DNA from: CBDCBA01 sp965214125
GTDB taxonomy: Bacteria; Planctomycetota; Phycisphaerae; Tepidisphaerales; Tepidisphaeraceae
Assembly: GCA_965214125.1 (NCBI GenBank)
Contig: CBDCBA010000035.1
Span: 1-64,000 of the forward strand
Length of the DNA: 64,000 bases
Direction of reading: 5' to 3'
Shown piece after piece: positions 17,541 to 26,150 of the stretch; position 1 is the first letter of the stretch, and the number at the start of each line of letters is the position of its first letter. A program made the position numbers and the translations under genes. The notes below the pieces were generated by a model. The model ran no database searches. It was not told the origin of the DNA and was given only the letters and a program-made list of their open reading frames with translations.

Positions 17541-18404
17541 CTAACGACTCACGCCGCGTCGCGCGAGGCGCACCGTGGCGAAGGCGAGCGTCAGCAGCAG
17601 CACCACGACCGGGCCCAGCGGCACGGACGGGGCGAGGGCGGCCCAGTGGAGCGTCGCGGCCGGCAACGCCGTGGCGAGCAGGGCGAGGACGCCGGCCACC
17701 AGCCACGCCGTCCCAGGCCGGCGGCAGGCGAGGGCCGCGGTCGCTCCGGGCAACACCAGTAGCCCCGTGACAAGCACCGCCCCAATCACGCGGGCGCCCG
17801 TCGCAACGGTGAGGGCGATTGCGATCAGTAGCGCGTCGCGGACGAGCCTGGACCGCACGCCGCTCAGTTCGGCCAGTTCCGGGTCGAACGCCCACGCGAG
17901 CACTTCGCGGCGGTAGAGCCACATGCCGGCCACGACGGCGAGGGCGACGAGCCCCGCCGCCGTCGCCTCGGCGGGCGCGATTCCGCCGGCGGCGCCGAAC
18001 AGCAGCGCGTCGGCCCGCGTCGGGGCCATGTTGAACCGCGCCACGTAGGCCTGCCTTGCCAGGAATCCGACGGCGAGCGAGGCAACGAGGAAGATGCCCA
18101 CGGCGGTGTCGAAGCCGACGCGCCGGTTGCCGTGCTCGCCGTGCCCGCCCAGCCGCCCGATGCCCAGGGCGACCACGAGCGTTGTCGCGAGCGTGCCGAG
18201 GGACACGGCCCCGCCCGATTGCAACGCCTCGACTGTCGGAAACGCCGCGGCCATCAGCCAGACCAGGCCCGCCCCGCCGTAGCTGCTGTGGCCCACGCCC
18301 TCGCCGACGAATGCCCATCGCCGCGCGACGATGATCGGCGACAACGCCGCGCACGCGAGCGCCGTGGCGAGCCCGCTCAGCATCAACAACAGCCCCGACG
18401 ACAC
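17541..18404 (-). CDS. ABC-3 type zinc/manganese transporter permease
   Basis: Polytopic inner-membrane protein of about 287 aa with around eight hydrophobic segments, of the ZnuB/MntB/TroC family. Typical parts are SPIIVARRWAFVGEGVGHSSYGGAG near the N-terminus (the conserved helix with His and Gly), GFDTAVGIFLVASLAVGFLA, and GARVIGAVLVTGLLVLPGATA. The frame is open back to 18491, but those residues derive from an inverted-repeat region. I prefer the GTG at 18404 or the ATG at 18383. No ATPase or solute-binding partner gene is adjacent, which is unusual for this family. Confidence 0.82.
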   Translation of the reverse strand: MSSGLLLMLSGLATALACAALSPIIVARRWAFVGEGVGHSSYGGAGLVWLMAAAFPTVEALQSGGAVSLGTLATTLVVALGIGRLGGHGEHGNRRVGFDTAVGIFLVASLAVGFLARQAYVARFNMAPTRADALLFGAAGGIAPAEATAAGLVALAVVAGMWLYRREVLAWAFDPELAELSGVRSRLVRDALLIAIALTVATGARVIGAVLVTGLLVLPGATAALACRRPGTAWLVAGVLALLATALPAATLHWAALAPSVPLGPVVVLLLTLAFATVRLARRGVSR

Positions 18405-18427
18405 GGCCGGCAGTGTAGAGGTGCGGG

Positions 18428-18513
18428 GAGATTGGGGATTTGCAGTTTGGGGATTGGGCCCGAGGTTCGAATCCCGAACTCCCAATCCCAAATGCCGAAT
18501 CCCAAATCCCCGG
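18428..18513. repeat. Imperfect inverted repeat of GGGATTTGG-type motifs
   Basis: The left part contains GGGGATTTGCAGTTTGGGGA and the right part carries the complementary CCCAATCCCAAATGCCGAAT run followed by CCCAAATCCCC. The short GGATT/AATCC word recurs within each arm. It lies in the gap between the permease (minus) and murA (plus), upstream of both. It probably belongs to the same class of intergenic repeats described elsewhere in this window. Confidence 0.6.
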
Positions 18514-18672
18514 CTTGTGTCCCCAAGTCGTTCCGAACGTTTGGCCCGCGGTTGCGTACGCCGGGTGTGGGCGGCATGATGCGGCCACGTTGCCGATGGA
18601 TCGGCACTGCCGGCGGACTTGTCCGCCGCACATCCTGCACCTCCCCGTCAGCAGCCAAGGAAGGGCTCTGCG

Positions 18673-20049
18673 ATGGACAGCTTTCTCATCAAGGGCGGCA
18701 CGCCGCTCGCCGGCGTGGTCGACATCTCCGGCAGCAAAAACTCGGCCTTGCCGGTCCTTGCCGCCTGCCTGATGGCCGACGGGCCGACCACGCTCCACGG
18801 CGTGCCGCGCCTCAGCGACATCAACTCGATGGCCCGGCTCCTCCGCGAGCTGGGCTGCACCGTCGATCGCCGCGAGCCCGACAGCCTTGGCGGCAGCGGC
18901 AAGCTCGACTTTGCCGGCCGCCCCGCGCTCAACGGGCCGCTGGAGATCGAGGTGGTCGACGAAGCGCCGGTCACGTGCAGCTACGACATCGTCAAGACGA
19001 TGCGCGCCAGCGTCTGCGTGCTCGGGCCGATGCTGGCGCGGCGGGGGACGGTGAAGTTCAGCGTGCCCGGCGGCTGCTCGATCGGCGACCGGCCCATCGA
19101 TTTGCACCTGCGCGGCCTGAAAAAGCTCGGCTGCACCTTCCGCCACGAGAGCGGCTACATCGTCGGCGAGGTGCCCGGCGGGCCGGGCGGGCGGATGATC
19201 GGCGCCACGATGTACGCCGGCGGCGCCCGTGGACCGACTGTGCTCGGCACGATCAACCTGATGTGTGCCGCCGCCATGGCTGAGGGAACCACCCGCATCG
19301 TCGGCGCCGCCTGCGAGCCCGAGGTCGCCGACTGCGCGATGCTCCTGAACAAGATGGGCGCCAAGATCAGCGGCGCGGGCTCGCCTGAACTCGTCATCGT
19401 CGGTGTCGAGCGGCTCAACGGCGTGAGCCACACGATCATCCCCGATCGCATCGAGGCCGGCACTTTCATGCTCGCCGCCGGCATGACCGGCGGGAAGCTG
19501 ACGCTGACCAACTGCAACCTCGATCACCTGATCGCCGTCGCCGACGTCTTCGAGGAGGCGGGACTTGTCATCGAGCAGCCCGACGTGCGGACAAGTGAGG
19601 TCATCGTCTCGGCCCCGAACGGATTACGGCCGGCGGACATGACGACCCAGCCGTATCCCGGCTTTCCGACCGACATCCAGGCCCAGTTCATCGCTGCGGC
19701 GAGCATGGCCGACGGCGCGAGCATTGTCACCGAGCGGATCTTCCCCGAGCGTTTCACCCACGTCGGCGAACTCAAGCGGATGGGCGCCCGCATCTCGATG
19801 GAGGGGCCGACCGCGGTAATTCGCGGCGTCGGCATGACGGGCCTCAACGGGGCGCCGGTGATGTGCAGCGACCTGCGCGCCAGCGCCGCCCTCGTTCTGG
19901 CCGCGATGGCCGCCAACGGCGAGACGCGCCTCGACCGCATCTACCACATCGATCGCGGCTACGAGAAGATCGAGCAGAAGCTCTCCGCCGTCGGCGCCCG
20001 CATCGAGCGCCTGGACGAATCCGCCGCGAAGGAGCGGATCGCGGCGTAA
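18673..20049 (+). CDS. murA: UDP-N-acetylglucosamine 1-carboxyvinyltransferase
   Basis: First committed enzyme of peptidoglycan synthesis: transfers enolpyruvate from PEP to UDP-GlcNAc in the cytoplasm. 458 aa, slightly longer than the usual ~420. Evidence: SGSKNSALP near residue 20 (substrate lysine/asparagine), the catalytic cysteine at about 135 in VPGGCSIGDRPIDLHL, PYPGFPTDIQAQF and the terminal IDRGYEKIEQKL. The catalytic residue is Cys, so fosfomycin sensitivity would be expected. The ATG at 18673 follows an AAGGAAGGG ribosome site; an upstream in-frame ATG at 18619 would add 18 atypical residues. Confidence 0.97.
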   Translation: MDSFLIKGGTPLAGVVDISGSKNSALPVLAACLMADGPTTLHGVPRLSDINSMARLLRELGCTVDRREPDSLGGSGKLDFAGRPALNGPLEIEVVDEAPVTCSYDIVKTMRASVCVLGPMLARRGTVKFSVPGGCSIGDRPIDLHLRGLKKLGCTFRHESGYIVGEVPGGPGGRMIGATMYAGGARGPTVLGTINLMCAAAMAEGTTRIVGAACEPEVADCAMLLNKMGAKISGAGSPELVIVGVERLNGVSHTIIPDRIEAGTFMLAAGMTGGKLTLTNCNLDHLIAVADVFEEAGLVIEQPDVRTSEVIVSAPNGLRPADMTTQPYPGFPTDIQAQFIAAASMADGASIVTERIFPERFTHVGELKRMGARISMEGPTAVIRGVGMTGLNGAPVMCSDLRASAALVLAAMAANGETRLDRIYHIDRGYEKIEQKLSAVGARIERLDESAAKERIAA

Positions 20050-20267
20050 GCACCTCACAATCCCTCACGCCATGCGCAGGCGGCGGCATGATCCGATGGT
20101 GCGGGTCGTGCCGCCGCCACTCGTTGGAGGTTGCCGCAACCAGGGCTGTCGAACACTTGCGTCTATCAAGGATGTGCGGCATGATGAACCCGGCGCCGCT
20201 GCGCCGCGAAGGCGTCCTCCGGGTCGAGCCCGCCTCATTTCCAGCCCTTTTCCAGAAGATGCCACCC

Positions 20268-21608
20268 ATGCTGACACGGCTTACCCCCCGCTCCACGCGG
20301 CTGACGGCCTCGGCCGCCCTTCCCGTCCTCGCGGCTCTGGCCGCCCCGCTGCTGCCGGCCAGCCAGGCCCACGCCTGCGACTCCTGCGGCTGGGGCCTGC
20401 ACGGCGACGACGTCGGCGGCGACACCTTCCAGGAACGGGTTGACCACTTCAACGCCAACCTTGGGCCGGGCGGGGTTCCGATCGACCTGAAGGGCGGCGC
20501 CAGTGGCGCGGCCAACCTCGGGCCCGGCGGGACGCAGAACGTCTGGCTCGACTTCTCCAGCAGCGTCGGCTACTCGGCTTCCATGCGGAACCAGGTCCTC
20601 GACGGCATGGAGGACGTCTTCACCGGCTTCGACGTCGCCTTCAGCCTGACGCAGCCGTCGGGACCGGTCACCCGCATCGCCTACGACGGCGGCGGCCTGG
20701 GCGGGTTTGCCCAGGAAATCGACTTCCGCAACCTGAACCAGAGCGTCAACGCCTTTGTCGGCACCAACTTCAGCGCCACCAACACCCAGCGGGTGAACTA
20801 CGGCGTCAACGTCGGCTCGCACGAACTCGGCCACACCTTGGGCCTGCGCCACCACGACAGCTTCGGCCCCATCGGCACCGGCACGCCGCCCGGCACCTCG
20901 ATCGGCACCGGCTACCTGCCCGACTTCCCCGGCCCGGCCAACGGCGACGAGTTCTTCTTCAACATCATGTCCACCCCCGCCTTTGGCGGGCAGCCGAGCA
21001 TCGACAACTTCCTCAACTCCCGCGCGTTCCTCAGCGAACGCTCCCTCGCCAAACTCGCCTTCGCCGATGATGGCGTCGTCTACACCGAGGATGCCGGCGT
21101 CAACAGCACGACGCTCACGGCCCAGGTGATGGACCTCGAGGTTCTGCCCGTCCCCGCGCAGCGCCCCGCCGGCACCGACAACGCGGGCATCGACCTGCCG
21201 ATCCGCGCCGCGTCGCTCATCGGGTCGATTTCCGCCGGCGCCGATTTGGACGTCTACGCCATCGAAGCCTTCGCCGGCGACTTCCTCAGCGTCGAGGCGA
21301 TGAGCAACTCGCTCACGCGGACGAACGACACCGTCGACACCCAGCTTCGCGTGCTCGACGCGGCCGGCGTGCCGCTGGATTACTACGGCCAGCCCGCCTT
21401 CAACGACGACGAGTCCGAGGATCTGGACGCGCACATCTTCGATCTGATCATTCCGTCCGACGGCACCTACTTCATCGAGGTGGCGAGCTTCGGCACGAGC
21501 ACCGGCGACTACGAGCTGTACGCCTTCACCTTCGGCACGGTGCCGGAGCCGACGTCGCTGGCGCTGCTGGGCCTGGGCGGGCTCGCCGCCCTGCGCCGCC
21601 GCCGGTAG
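20268..21608 (+). CDS. PEP-CTERM-anchored zinc metalloprotease-like protein
   Basis: Secreted 446-aa protein: signal peptide (about residues 12-36, ending SQAHA), then a metzincin-like domain with the zinc motif HELGHTLGLRHH at about 185-196. A later beta-rich region resembles a pre-peptidase C-terminal domain (SLIGSISAGADLDVYAIEAF, GTYFIEVASFG). The protein ends in a PEP-CTERM sorting signal: VPEPTSLALLGLGGLAALRR. The helix after the PEP motif and the Arg cluster are classic for exosortase-dependent processing. The start at ATG 20268 (20259 also possible) puts the signal peptide at the N-terminus. No exosortase gene lies in the window. Confidence 0.9.
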   Translation: MLTRLTPRSTRLTASAALPVLAALAAPLLPASQAHACDSCGWGLHGDDVGGDTFQERVDHFNANLGPGGVPIDLKGGASGAANLGPGGTQNVWLDFSSSVGYSASMRNQVLDGMEDVFTGFDVAFSLTQPSGPVTRIAYDGGGLGGFAQEIDFRNLNQSVNAFVGTNFSATNTQRVNYGVNVGSHELGHTLGLRHHDSFGPIGTGTPPGTSIGTGYLPDFPGPANGDEFFFNIMSTPAFGGQPSIDNFLNSRAFLSERSLAKLAFADDGVVYTEDAGVNSTTLTAQVMDLEVLPVPAQRPAGTDNAGIDLPIRAASLIGSISAGADLDVYAIEAFAGDFLSVEAMSNSLTRTNDTVDTQLRVLDAAGVPLDYYGQPAFNDDESEDLDAHIFDLIIPSDGTYFIEVASFGTSTGDYELYAFTFGTVPEPTSLALLGLGGLAALRRRR

Positions 21609-21634
21609 ACGGCTGACTTCTACAATCAAGCTCT

Positions 21635-21670
21635 GCCGCCCCGCGACGTTTGTCGCGGGGCGGCGTTCTT
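21635..21670 (+). terminator. Intrinsic terminator after the PEP-CTERM gene
   Basis: 13-bp perfect GC-rich stem GCCGCCCCGCGAC (21635-21647) with GTCGCGGGGCGGC (21652-21664), GTTT loop, followed by GTTCTT. It lies 26 bp after the stop at 21608. Confidence 0.8.
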
Positions 21671-21913
21671 GCGCGGCTGCCAATTCGGCAACGGGGCGGG
21701 GCGCCGGTGCCACGCCGCTGCCACGCTGGCAGTCAGCGGGCCGGGCATGAGACGTGCTTGCTTCTCGCGCACATTGCCTTGCAACGACTTGCGCGTGCGG
21801 GGCGGCGTGGCATACCCGTTGTGAATCAAGGGAACCCGCCGACCGTGGCGCTCGCCGCCCGTCGGCCCCATCTCAACTTTCAAGTTCCAAAGTCCAGCAC
21901 CCACACCACCGCT

Positions 21914-23560
21914 ATGGCCGCCAAGACGCTCCAGTTTGACACCGATGCCCGCCGAAGCCTGTTGACCGGCGTGCAGAAGCTTTCCCGCGCCGTCAAGACC
22001 ACCCTGGGCCCGCGCGGGCGCAACGCCGTCATCGACAAGGGTTGGGGCGCCCCCACCGTCACCAAGGACGGTGTGACCGTGGCCGAGGAGGTCGAGCTCA
22101 AGGACAAGTACGAGAACATCGGCGCCAAGCTCGTCAAGGAGGCCGCCAGCAAGACCAGCAGCGTCGCCGGCGACGGCACCACGACCGCCACCGTGCTCGC
22201 CGAGGCCATCTACGGCGAGGCCTACCGCCACCTCACCAGCGGCACCGACGCCATGGCGATGGCCCGCGGCATCCGCGCGGCCGTCGAGGCCGTTACCGAG
22301 AACCTGCAACAGCAGAGTCGGCCCATCGACCCGACGAGCAAGAAGGACATCGAGAACGTCGCCACCATCAGCGCCAACAACGACAGCGCCGTCGGCAAGA
22401 TCATGGCCGACGCCTTTATGAAGGTCGGCAAGGACGGCGTCATCACCGTCGAGGAGGGCAAGGCGCTCGAGACCAATGTCGACGTCGTCGAGGGGATGCA
22501 GTTCGACCGCGGCTACCTGTCGCCCAACTTCATCACCAACGCCGACGACATGACCGTCGAGTTCGACAAGCCGTTTATCCTCATCCACGAGGAGAAGCTG
22601 TCGTCGGCCGCCAAGCTGTTGCCGCTGCTGGAGAAGATTCAGGACAAGAAGCGCCCCCTGCTCATCATCGCCGAGGACATCGACGGCGACGCGCTGAGCA
22701 CGCTGGTCGTCAACAAGTTGCGCGGCATCCTGAATGTCGCCGCCGTCAAGGCGCCCGGCTACGGCGATCGTCGCAAGGCCATGCTTCAGGACATCGCCGT
22801 GCTGACGGGCGCCAAGGCGATTATGAAGGACCTCGGCCTGAACGTGGAGAAGGTCGAGCTGGCCGACCTCGGCATCGCCAAGAAGGTGCGGATCGACAAC
22901 GACAACACCACGATCATCGAGGGCGCCGGCGAGGGCGAGGACATTCAGGCTCGCATCGCGACGATCCGCAGCGAGATCGACTCGACCACGAGCGACTACG
23001 ACAAGGAAAAGCTGCAAGAGCGCCTCGCCAAGCTGGCGGGTGGCGTCGCGCAGGTGAACGTCGGCGCCGCCACCGAGGCGGAGCTGAAGGAGAAGAAGAG
23101 CCGCATCGAGGACGCGTTGCACGCCACCCGCGCGGCCATCGAGGAGGGCGTGCTCCCCGGCGGCGGGACGGCGCTCATCCGCGCGATGAAGGCCCTCAAC
23201 GGCGGCAGCAAGCTCAAGCTCAGCGGCGACGAACTCGTTGGCGTGAAGATCGTCCGGCAGGCGTTGATGGCCCCGGCCAAGCAGATCGCCCAGAACGCCG
23301 GCCACAGCGGCAGCGTGGTCGTCCGCCAGATCATGGAGAGCGACGAGGGCAAGGGGTTCAACGCCCTGACCGGCGAGTACGTCGACCTCGCCGCCGCCGG
23401 CGTGCTGACGCCGACCAAGGTCGAGCGCTCCGCCCTGCAAAACGCCGCCGAGGTCGCCTGCCTGCTGCTGACCACCGACTGCATCGTCGTCGAGGCCCCC
23501 AGCAAGGGCGGCGACGACCACGACCATGACCACGAGGGCATGGACGACATGGACTTCTAG
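21914..23560 (+). CDS. groEL: Chaperonin GroEL, copy 1 (Asp/His-rich tail)
   Basis: 60-kDa chaperonin subunit, 548 aa. Full-length markers: TTLGPRGRNAVIDKGWGAP, the ATP-site VAGDGTTTATVLAEAI, EGMQFDRGYLSPNF and GVLPGGGTALIRA. The C-terminus is not the usual Gly-Gly-Met repeat but GGDDHDHDHEGMDDMDF, a His/Asp-rich tail that would project into the ring cavity. It is not next to groES, which lies 2.3 kb downstream beside the second groEL. I see no CIRCE operator (TTAGCACTC-N9-GAGTGCTAA) upstream. The start is ATG at 21914. Confidence 0.97.
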   Translation: MAAKTLQFDTDARRSLLTGVQKLSRAVKTTLGPRGRNAVIDKGWGAPTVTKDGVTVAEEVELKDKYENIGAKLVKEAASKTSSVAGDGTTTATVLAEAIYGEAYRHLTSGTDAMAMARGIRAAVEAVTENLQQQSRPIDPTSKKDIENVATISANNDSAVGKIMADAFMKVGKDGVITVEEGKALETNVDVVEGMQFDRGYLSPNFITNADDMTVEFDKPFILIHEEKLSSAAKLLPLLEKIQDKKRPLLIIAEDIDGDALSTLVVNKLRGILNVAAVKAPGYGDRRKAMLQDIAVLTGAKAIMKDLGLNVEKVELADLGIAKKVRIDNDNTTIIEGAGEGEDIQARIATIRSEIDSTTSDYDKEKLQERLAKLAGGVAQVNVGAATEAELKEKKSRIEDALHATRAAIEEGVLPGGGTALIRAMKALNGGSKLKLSGDELVGVKIVRQALMAPAKQIAQNAGHSGSVVVRQIMESDEGKGFNALTGEYVDLAAAGVLTPTKVERSALQNAAEVACLLLTTDCIVVEAPSKGGDDHDHDHEGMDDMDF

Positions 23561-23655
23561 TTCCGCCCAGTTTGAAGCTCACCGGCCCCTCGCGTGCTAC
23601 GGACGCCGGGCCACACCGAGAGACGTTTCGAACGTCCCAGATGAAGGAAACCCTT

Positions 23656-24432
23656 ATGACCTGCTTGAAGACCCCCGCCGTCGCCGCCGCCTGCATTGCC
23701 GCCCTCGGCCTCGCCGGCGCCGGCCTTGCCGATCACCACGCCGCCGCGCAGAGCGACGGCAAGGGCCAGCAGGTGCTCGACCGCCTGATGGAGGGCAACC
23801 AGCGTTTCGTCAAGGGTGAGCAGCGCCAGGCGAACATGACCCCGCAGGAGCGGGCCAAGCTCGCCGAGGGGCAGTCGCCGCACACGATCGTCGTGAGCTG
23901 CGCCGACAGCCGCGTCGCGCCGGAGCTGGCGTTCGACGCCGACCCAGGCGAGCTGTTCGTCATCCGCGTGGCCGGCAACGTGGTCGACGACTACGAGCTG
24001 GCGAGCATCGAGTACGCCGTGGCTGTCCTGAAGAGTCCGCTGCTGGTGGTCATGGGCCACGAGTCGTGCGGCGCGGTCGACGCCGCCGTCAAGGCCGAGA
24101 AGGGTGAAGCGAGCTTCCCCGGCCATATCCACGATCTCGTCGAGGACATCCGCCCCGCCGTTCGCAATGCGATGCAGCACACGCAGGGCGACGACCTGCT
24201 CGACACGGCCATCAGCGAGAACGTTCGCCTCGTGGTCGACCAGCTCGAGAACAGCCAGCCGATCGTCGGCAAGGCCATCAGGGAGGGTAAGCTCAAGGTC
24301 GTTCCCGCCCGGTACGACCTCGACACCGGCGAGGTGACTGTCGTCTCGATGGACGACGAGCACCACGAAGGCCACGGCCACGACGACCACAATCACGGCG
24401 AGCGTAGTGGCGATGACGGCCACGGTCATTAG
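23656..24432 (+). CDS. Exported beta-class carbonic anhydrase with His-rich tail
   Basis: Zinc enzyme interconverting CO2 and bicarbonate, 258 aa. After a signal peptide (about residues 2-24, ending GLAGAGLA) come the beta-class motifs: CADSRVAPE with the first zinc Cys and Asp/Arg dyad, and HESCGAVDAAV with the zinc His and Cys. This predicts a periplasmic enzyme. The final ~25 residues (DDEHHEGHGHDDHNHGERSG and beyond) are His/Asp-rich and may bind metal. The ATG at 23656 is chosen over 23641 because AAGGA sits 7 bp upstream of it. It follows groEL1 by 95 bp on the same strand. Confidence 0.92.
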   Translation: MTCLKTPAVAAACIAALGLAGAGLADHHAAAQSDGKGQQVLDRLMEGNQRFVKGEQRQANMTPQERAKLAEGQSPHTIVVSCADSRVAPELAFDADPGELFVIRVAGNVVDDYELASIEYAVAVLKSPLLVVMGHESCGAVDAAVKAEKGEASFPGHIHDLVEDIRPAVRNAMQHTQGDDLLDTAISENVRLVVDQLENSQPIVGKAIREGKLKVVPARYDLDTGEVTVVSMDDEHHEGHGHDDHNHGERSGDDGHGH

Positions 24433-24497
24433 CGGACCCATGGTAGGGACTTCCAGTCAGTACCCCGCCCGCGCGACTCCGACGACTCCTTCACTTC

Positions 24498-25259
24498 ATG
24501 CCCGTTTCGACCCAAATCCGCGGCCACACGTTGCTCCCTCGGCTCACGAGGGACAGCGCTGTGATTGACTGCGGCGCCAACCGCGGCGAGTTCGCCGCGG
24601 AGGTGCGGCGGCGGTTCGGGTGCCGGGTCATCAGCGTTGAGCCCAACGCGGACCTCGCCGACGAGGTCGCGCGGCTCGAGGGTGTCGAGGTACGACGCCA
24701 CGCGATCGGCGGCGAAGACGGCACCGCCCAGTTCTCCGTTGACGCCAACGATGAGGCCTCCAGCATCGTCGCCGCGACCGCCGACCCGACGAATGCCATC
24801 GATGTCGCGGTTCGTACGCTTTCCACGATCGTGCGCGAATCAAACCTTGAGACGATCGACCTGCTCAAGCTCGATTGCGAAGGGGCCGAGATCGCGGTGC
24901 TCCTGCGAGAGCCTGACGGCGTTCTCGGTCGCATCGTGCAGTTGACCGTCGAGTTCCACGACCAGATCGGTTACGTCAGCGAGGCGGATGTGCGAAGCGT
25001 GATCAAACGGCTCCGGACGCTCGGATTCGCCAGCTTCTCAATGACCAAGCCCGGCAACGGGCACGGCGACGTGCTGTTCGTAAACCAGCGGCGGATGCCC
25101 CTGAGTGCATTCGAGCGTTTCCGAATCCGTCGCATCGAATACTTGAGCCGCGGTCTCGCCCGCCGCATGCACGCCTCGGGAAAAGCAAAGGGGTCAGGAA
25201 AAGCAAAGGGGTCAGGAGCTTTTTCGGCTGACGTGAAGGAGCACGGCGATGCGGTTTGA
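24498..25259 (+). CDS. FkbM-family SAM-dependent methyltransferase
   Basis: 253-aa methyltransferase, cytoplasmic, usually acting on sugars or secondary metabolites. The SAM-binding glycine motif is VIDCGANRGEFAAEV, followed by VISVEPNADLADEV, and the FkbM hallmark LLKLDCEGAEIAVL. The last ~30 codons run through a tandem 18-bp DNA repeat, giving GKAKGSGKAKGSG, so the C-terminus appears to have been extended by repeat insertion. It overlaps the downstream brnT start by 11 bp. Glycan genes lie far away at 0.6-8 kb, so its substrate is open. Confidence 0.85.
   Translation: MPVSTQIRGHTLLPRLTRDSAVIDCGANRGEFAAEVRRRFGCRVISVEPNADLADEVARLEGVEVRRHAIGGEDGTAQFSVDANDEASSIVAATADPTNAIDVAVRTLSTIVRESNLETIDLLKLDCEGAEIAVLLREPDGVLGRIVQLTVEFHDQIGYVSEADVRSVIKRLRTLGFASFSMTKPGNGHGDVLFVNQRRMPLSAFERFRIRRIEYLSRGLARRMHASGKAKGSGKAKGSGAFSADVKEHGDAV
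25179..25226 (+). repeat. Tandem 18-bp repeat with REP-like hairpin inside fkbM 3' end
   Basis: GGAAAAGCAAAGGGGTCA occurs at 25179-25196 and 25197-25214, followed by GGAGCTTTTTCG. The GAAAAGC of the second copy can pair with GCTTTTTC to form a hairpin with AAAGGGGTCAGG in the loop. GGGGTCAGG flanked by such arms resembles REP units linked to REP-associated tyrosine transposases (family resemblance from memory, not searched). Confidence 0.7.
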
Positions 25260-25560
25260 CTGGGACAAGGCCAAGGCCGAACGAAACCGCCAGAAGCACG
25301 GCGTTGCGTTCATCGAGGCCGCGACGATCTGGGGCGACTCGCTTGTGTACGTCACGCCCGATCCCAATCACTCGCAGCAGGAAGACCGTTACCTCAGCAT
25401 CGGACACTCCGACCGCGGCCGCCTGTTGATCGTTTCACACACTTATCGCGAGGGCGGAGAGGTCAACCGGATCATCAACGCCCGCAAGCTCACCAACCAG
25501 GAGCGACAGGACCATGAGCGACGCATCATCGATCACCTCAGAGGCGAACCCGGCGGATGA
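25249..25560 (+). CDS. brnT: BrnT-family ribonuclease toxin
   Basis: 103-aa RelE-fold type II toxin. The start MRFDWDKAKAERNRQKHGVAF, the EDRYLSIGHSDRGRLLIVSHTYR core and INARKLTNQER are the family landmarks. The ribosome site AAGGAG precedes ATG 25249. The gene overlaps fkbM upstream and its antitoxin downstream (47 bp). It would cleave RNA when not bound by the partner. Confidence 0.88.
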   Translation: MRFDWDKAKAERNRQKHGVAFIEAATIWGDSLVYVTPDPNHSQQEDRYLSIGHSDRGRLLIVSHTYREGGEVNRIINARKLTNQERQDHERRIIDHLRGEPGG

Positions 25561-25795
25561 CGACGCGCTGCGGCCAGAGTATGACGCCGCATCGCTGGCC
25601 GGTGGCACGTTCGGCAAGTTCCACGCCGACTTCGTCCGCTCGCACCCGTTCCGCCTCGACCCGGATGTCGCCGAACACTTTCACGATGAGGCGTCGATCA
25701 ACGCGGCACTTCGAATGGTCATCGACCTCGGCCGCATCGTCGGCGCTCCCAAACGCCCGGCTGAGGCCAAGTCGCCGACGAAGCAGTCGGCCTGA
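25514..25795 (+). CDS. BrnA-like antitoxin partner
   Basis: 93-aa partner encoded directly behind brnT. The LRPEYDAASLAGGTFGKFHADF segment is like the toxin-binding segment of small BrnT-associated antitoxins. The C-terminal half (RLDPDVAEHFHDEASINAALRMVIDL) looks like a ribbon-helix-helix-type DNA-binding end. The name rests mainly on context. Confidence 0.75.
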   Translation: MSDASSITSEANPADDDALRPEYDAASLAGGTFGKFHADFVRSHPFRLDPDVAEHFHDEASINAALRMVIDLGRIVGAPKRPAEAKSPTKQSA

Positions 25796-25852
25796 CAAAT
25801 CAACCAACCTGATAAATCAACCAAGACGAATCCCACAAGACTTTCACCACCC

Positions 25853-26143
25853 ATGCCCAAGCTCAATCCCCTGAATGATCGCGTCGTCGTCCGCCAACTG
25901 GACGCCGAGACCACCACCAAAAGCGGCATCGTCTTGCCCGAGGGCGCGGCCGAGAAGCCGACCCAGGGCAAGGTCGTGGCCGTCGGCCCCGGCAAGATGG
26001 GCGACAACGGCAAGCGTACCGAGGTCGCCGTCCGCGAGGGCGAAATCGTCGTCTACGGCAAGTACAGCGGCACCGAGGTCGAGCTCGACTCCGAAAAGTT
26101 CGTCCTGCTCCGCGAAAGCGACCTGCTCGGCGTGATGGAGTGA
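25853..26143 (+). CDS. groES: Co-chaperonin GroES
   Basis: 10-kDa co-chaperonin lid, 96 aa: LNPLNDRVVVRQLDAETTTK, the mobile loop SGIVLPEGAAEKPTQG, and YGKYSGTEVELDSEKFVLL. It is followed 114 bp later by groEL2 on the same strand, the usual groESL order, with an inverted repeat in the gap. Length and motifs are standard. Confidence 0.97.
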   Translation: MPKLNPLNDRVVVRQLDAETTTKSGIVLPEGAAEKPTQGKVVAVGPGKMGDNGKRTEVAVREGEIVVYGKYSGTEVELDSEKFVLLRESDLLGVME

Positions 26144-26150
26144 GGTCGTA

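Noticed and set aside
18550..18565. Possible sigma-54 promoter TGGCCCGCGGTTGC before murA
   Set aside because: The spacing between the GG and GC elements is one base short of the required 10 bp, and murA is not expected to depend on sigma-54.
17098..19527. 809-aa minus-strand frame containing a long poly-Ser stretch
   Set aside because: The poly-Ser is the antisense reading of the Asp/Glu tail at 17345-17515, and the rest shadows the permease and murA.
21665..21913. CIRCE/HrcA operator upstream of groEL1
   Set aside because: No TTAGCACTC-N9-GAGTGCTAA or near match is present; heat-shock control is not visible here.
25179..25214. CRISPR-like direct repeat
   Set aside because: Only two adjacent 18-bp copies with no spacer, inside a coding sequence; it is a tandem duplication of a REP-like unit.
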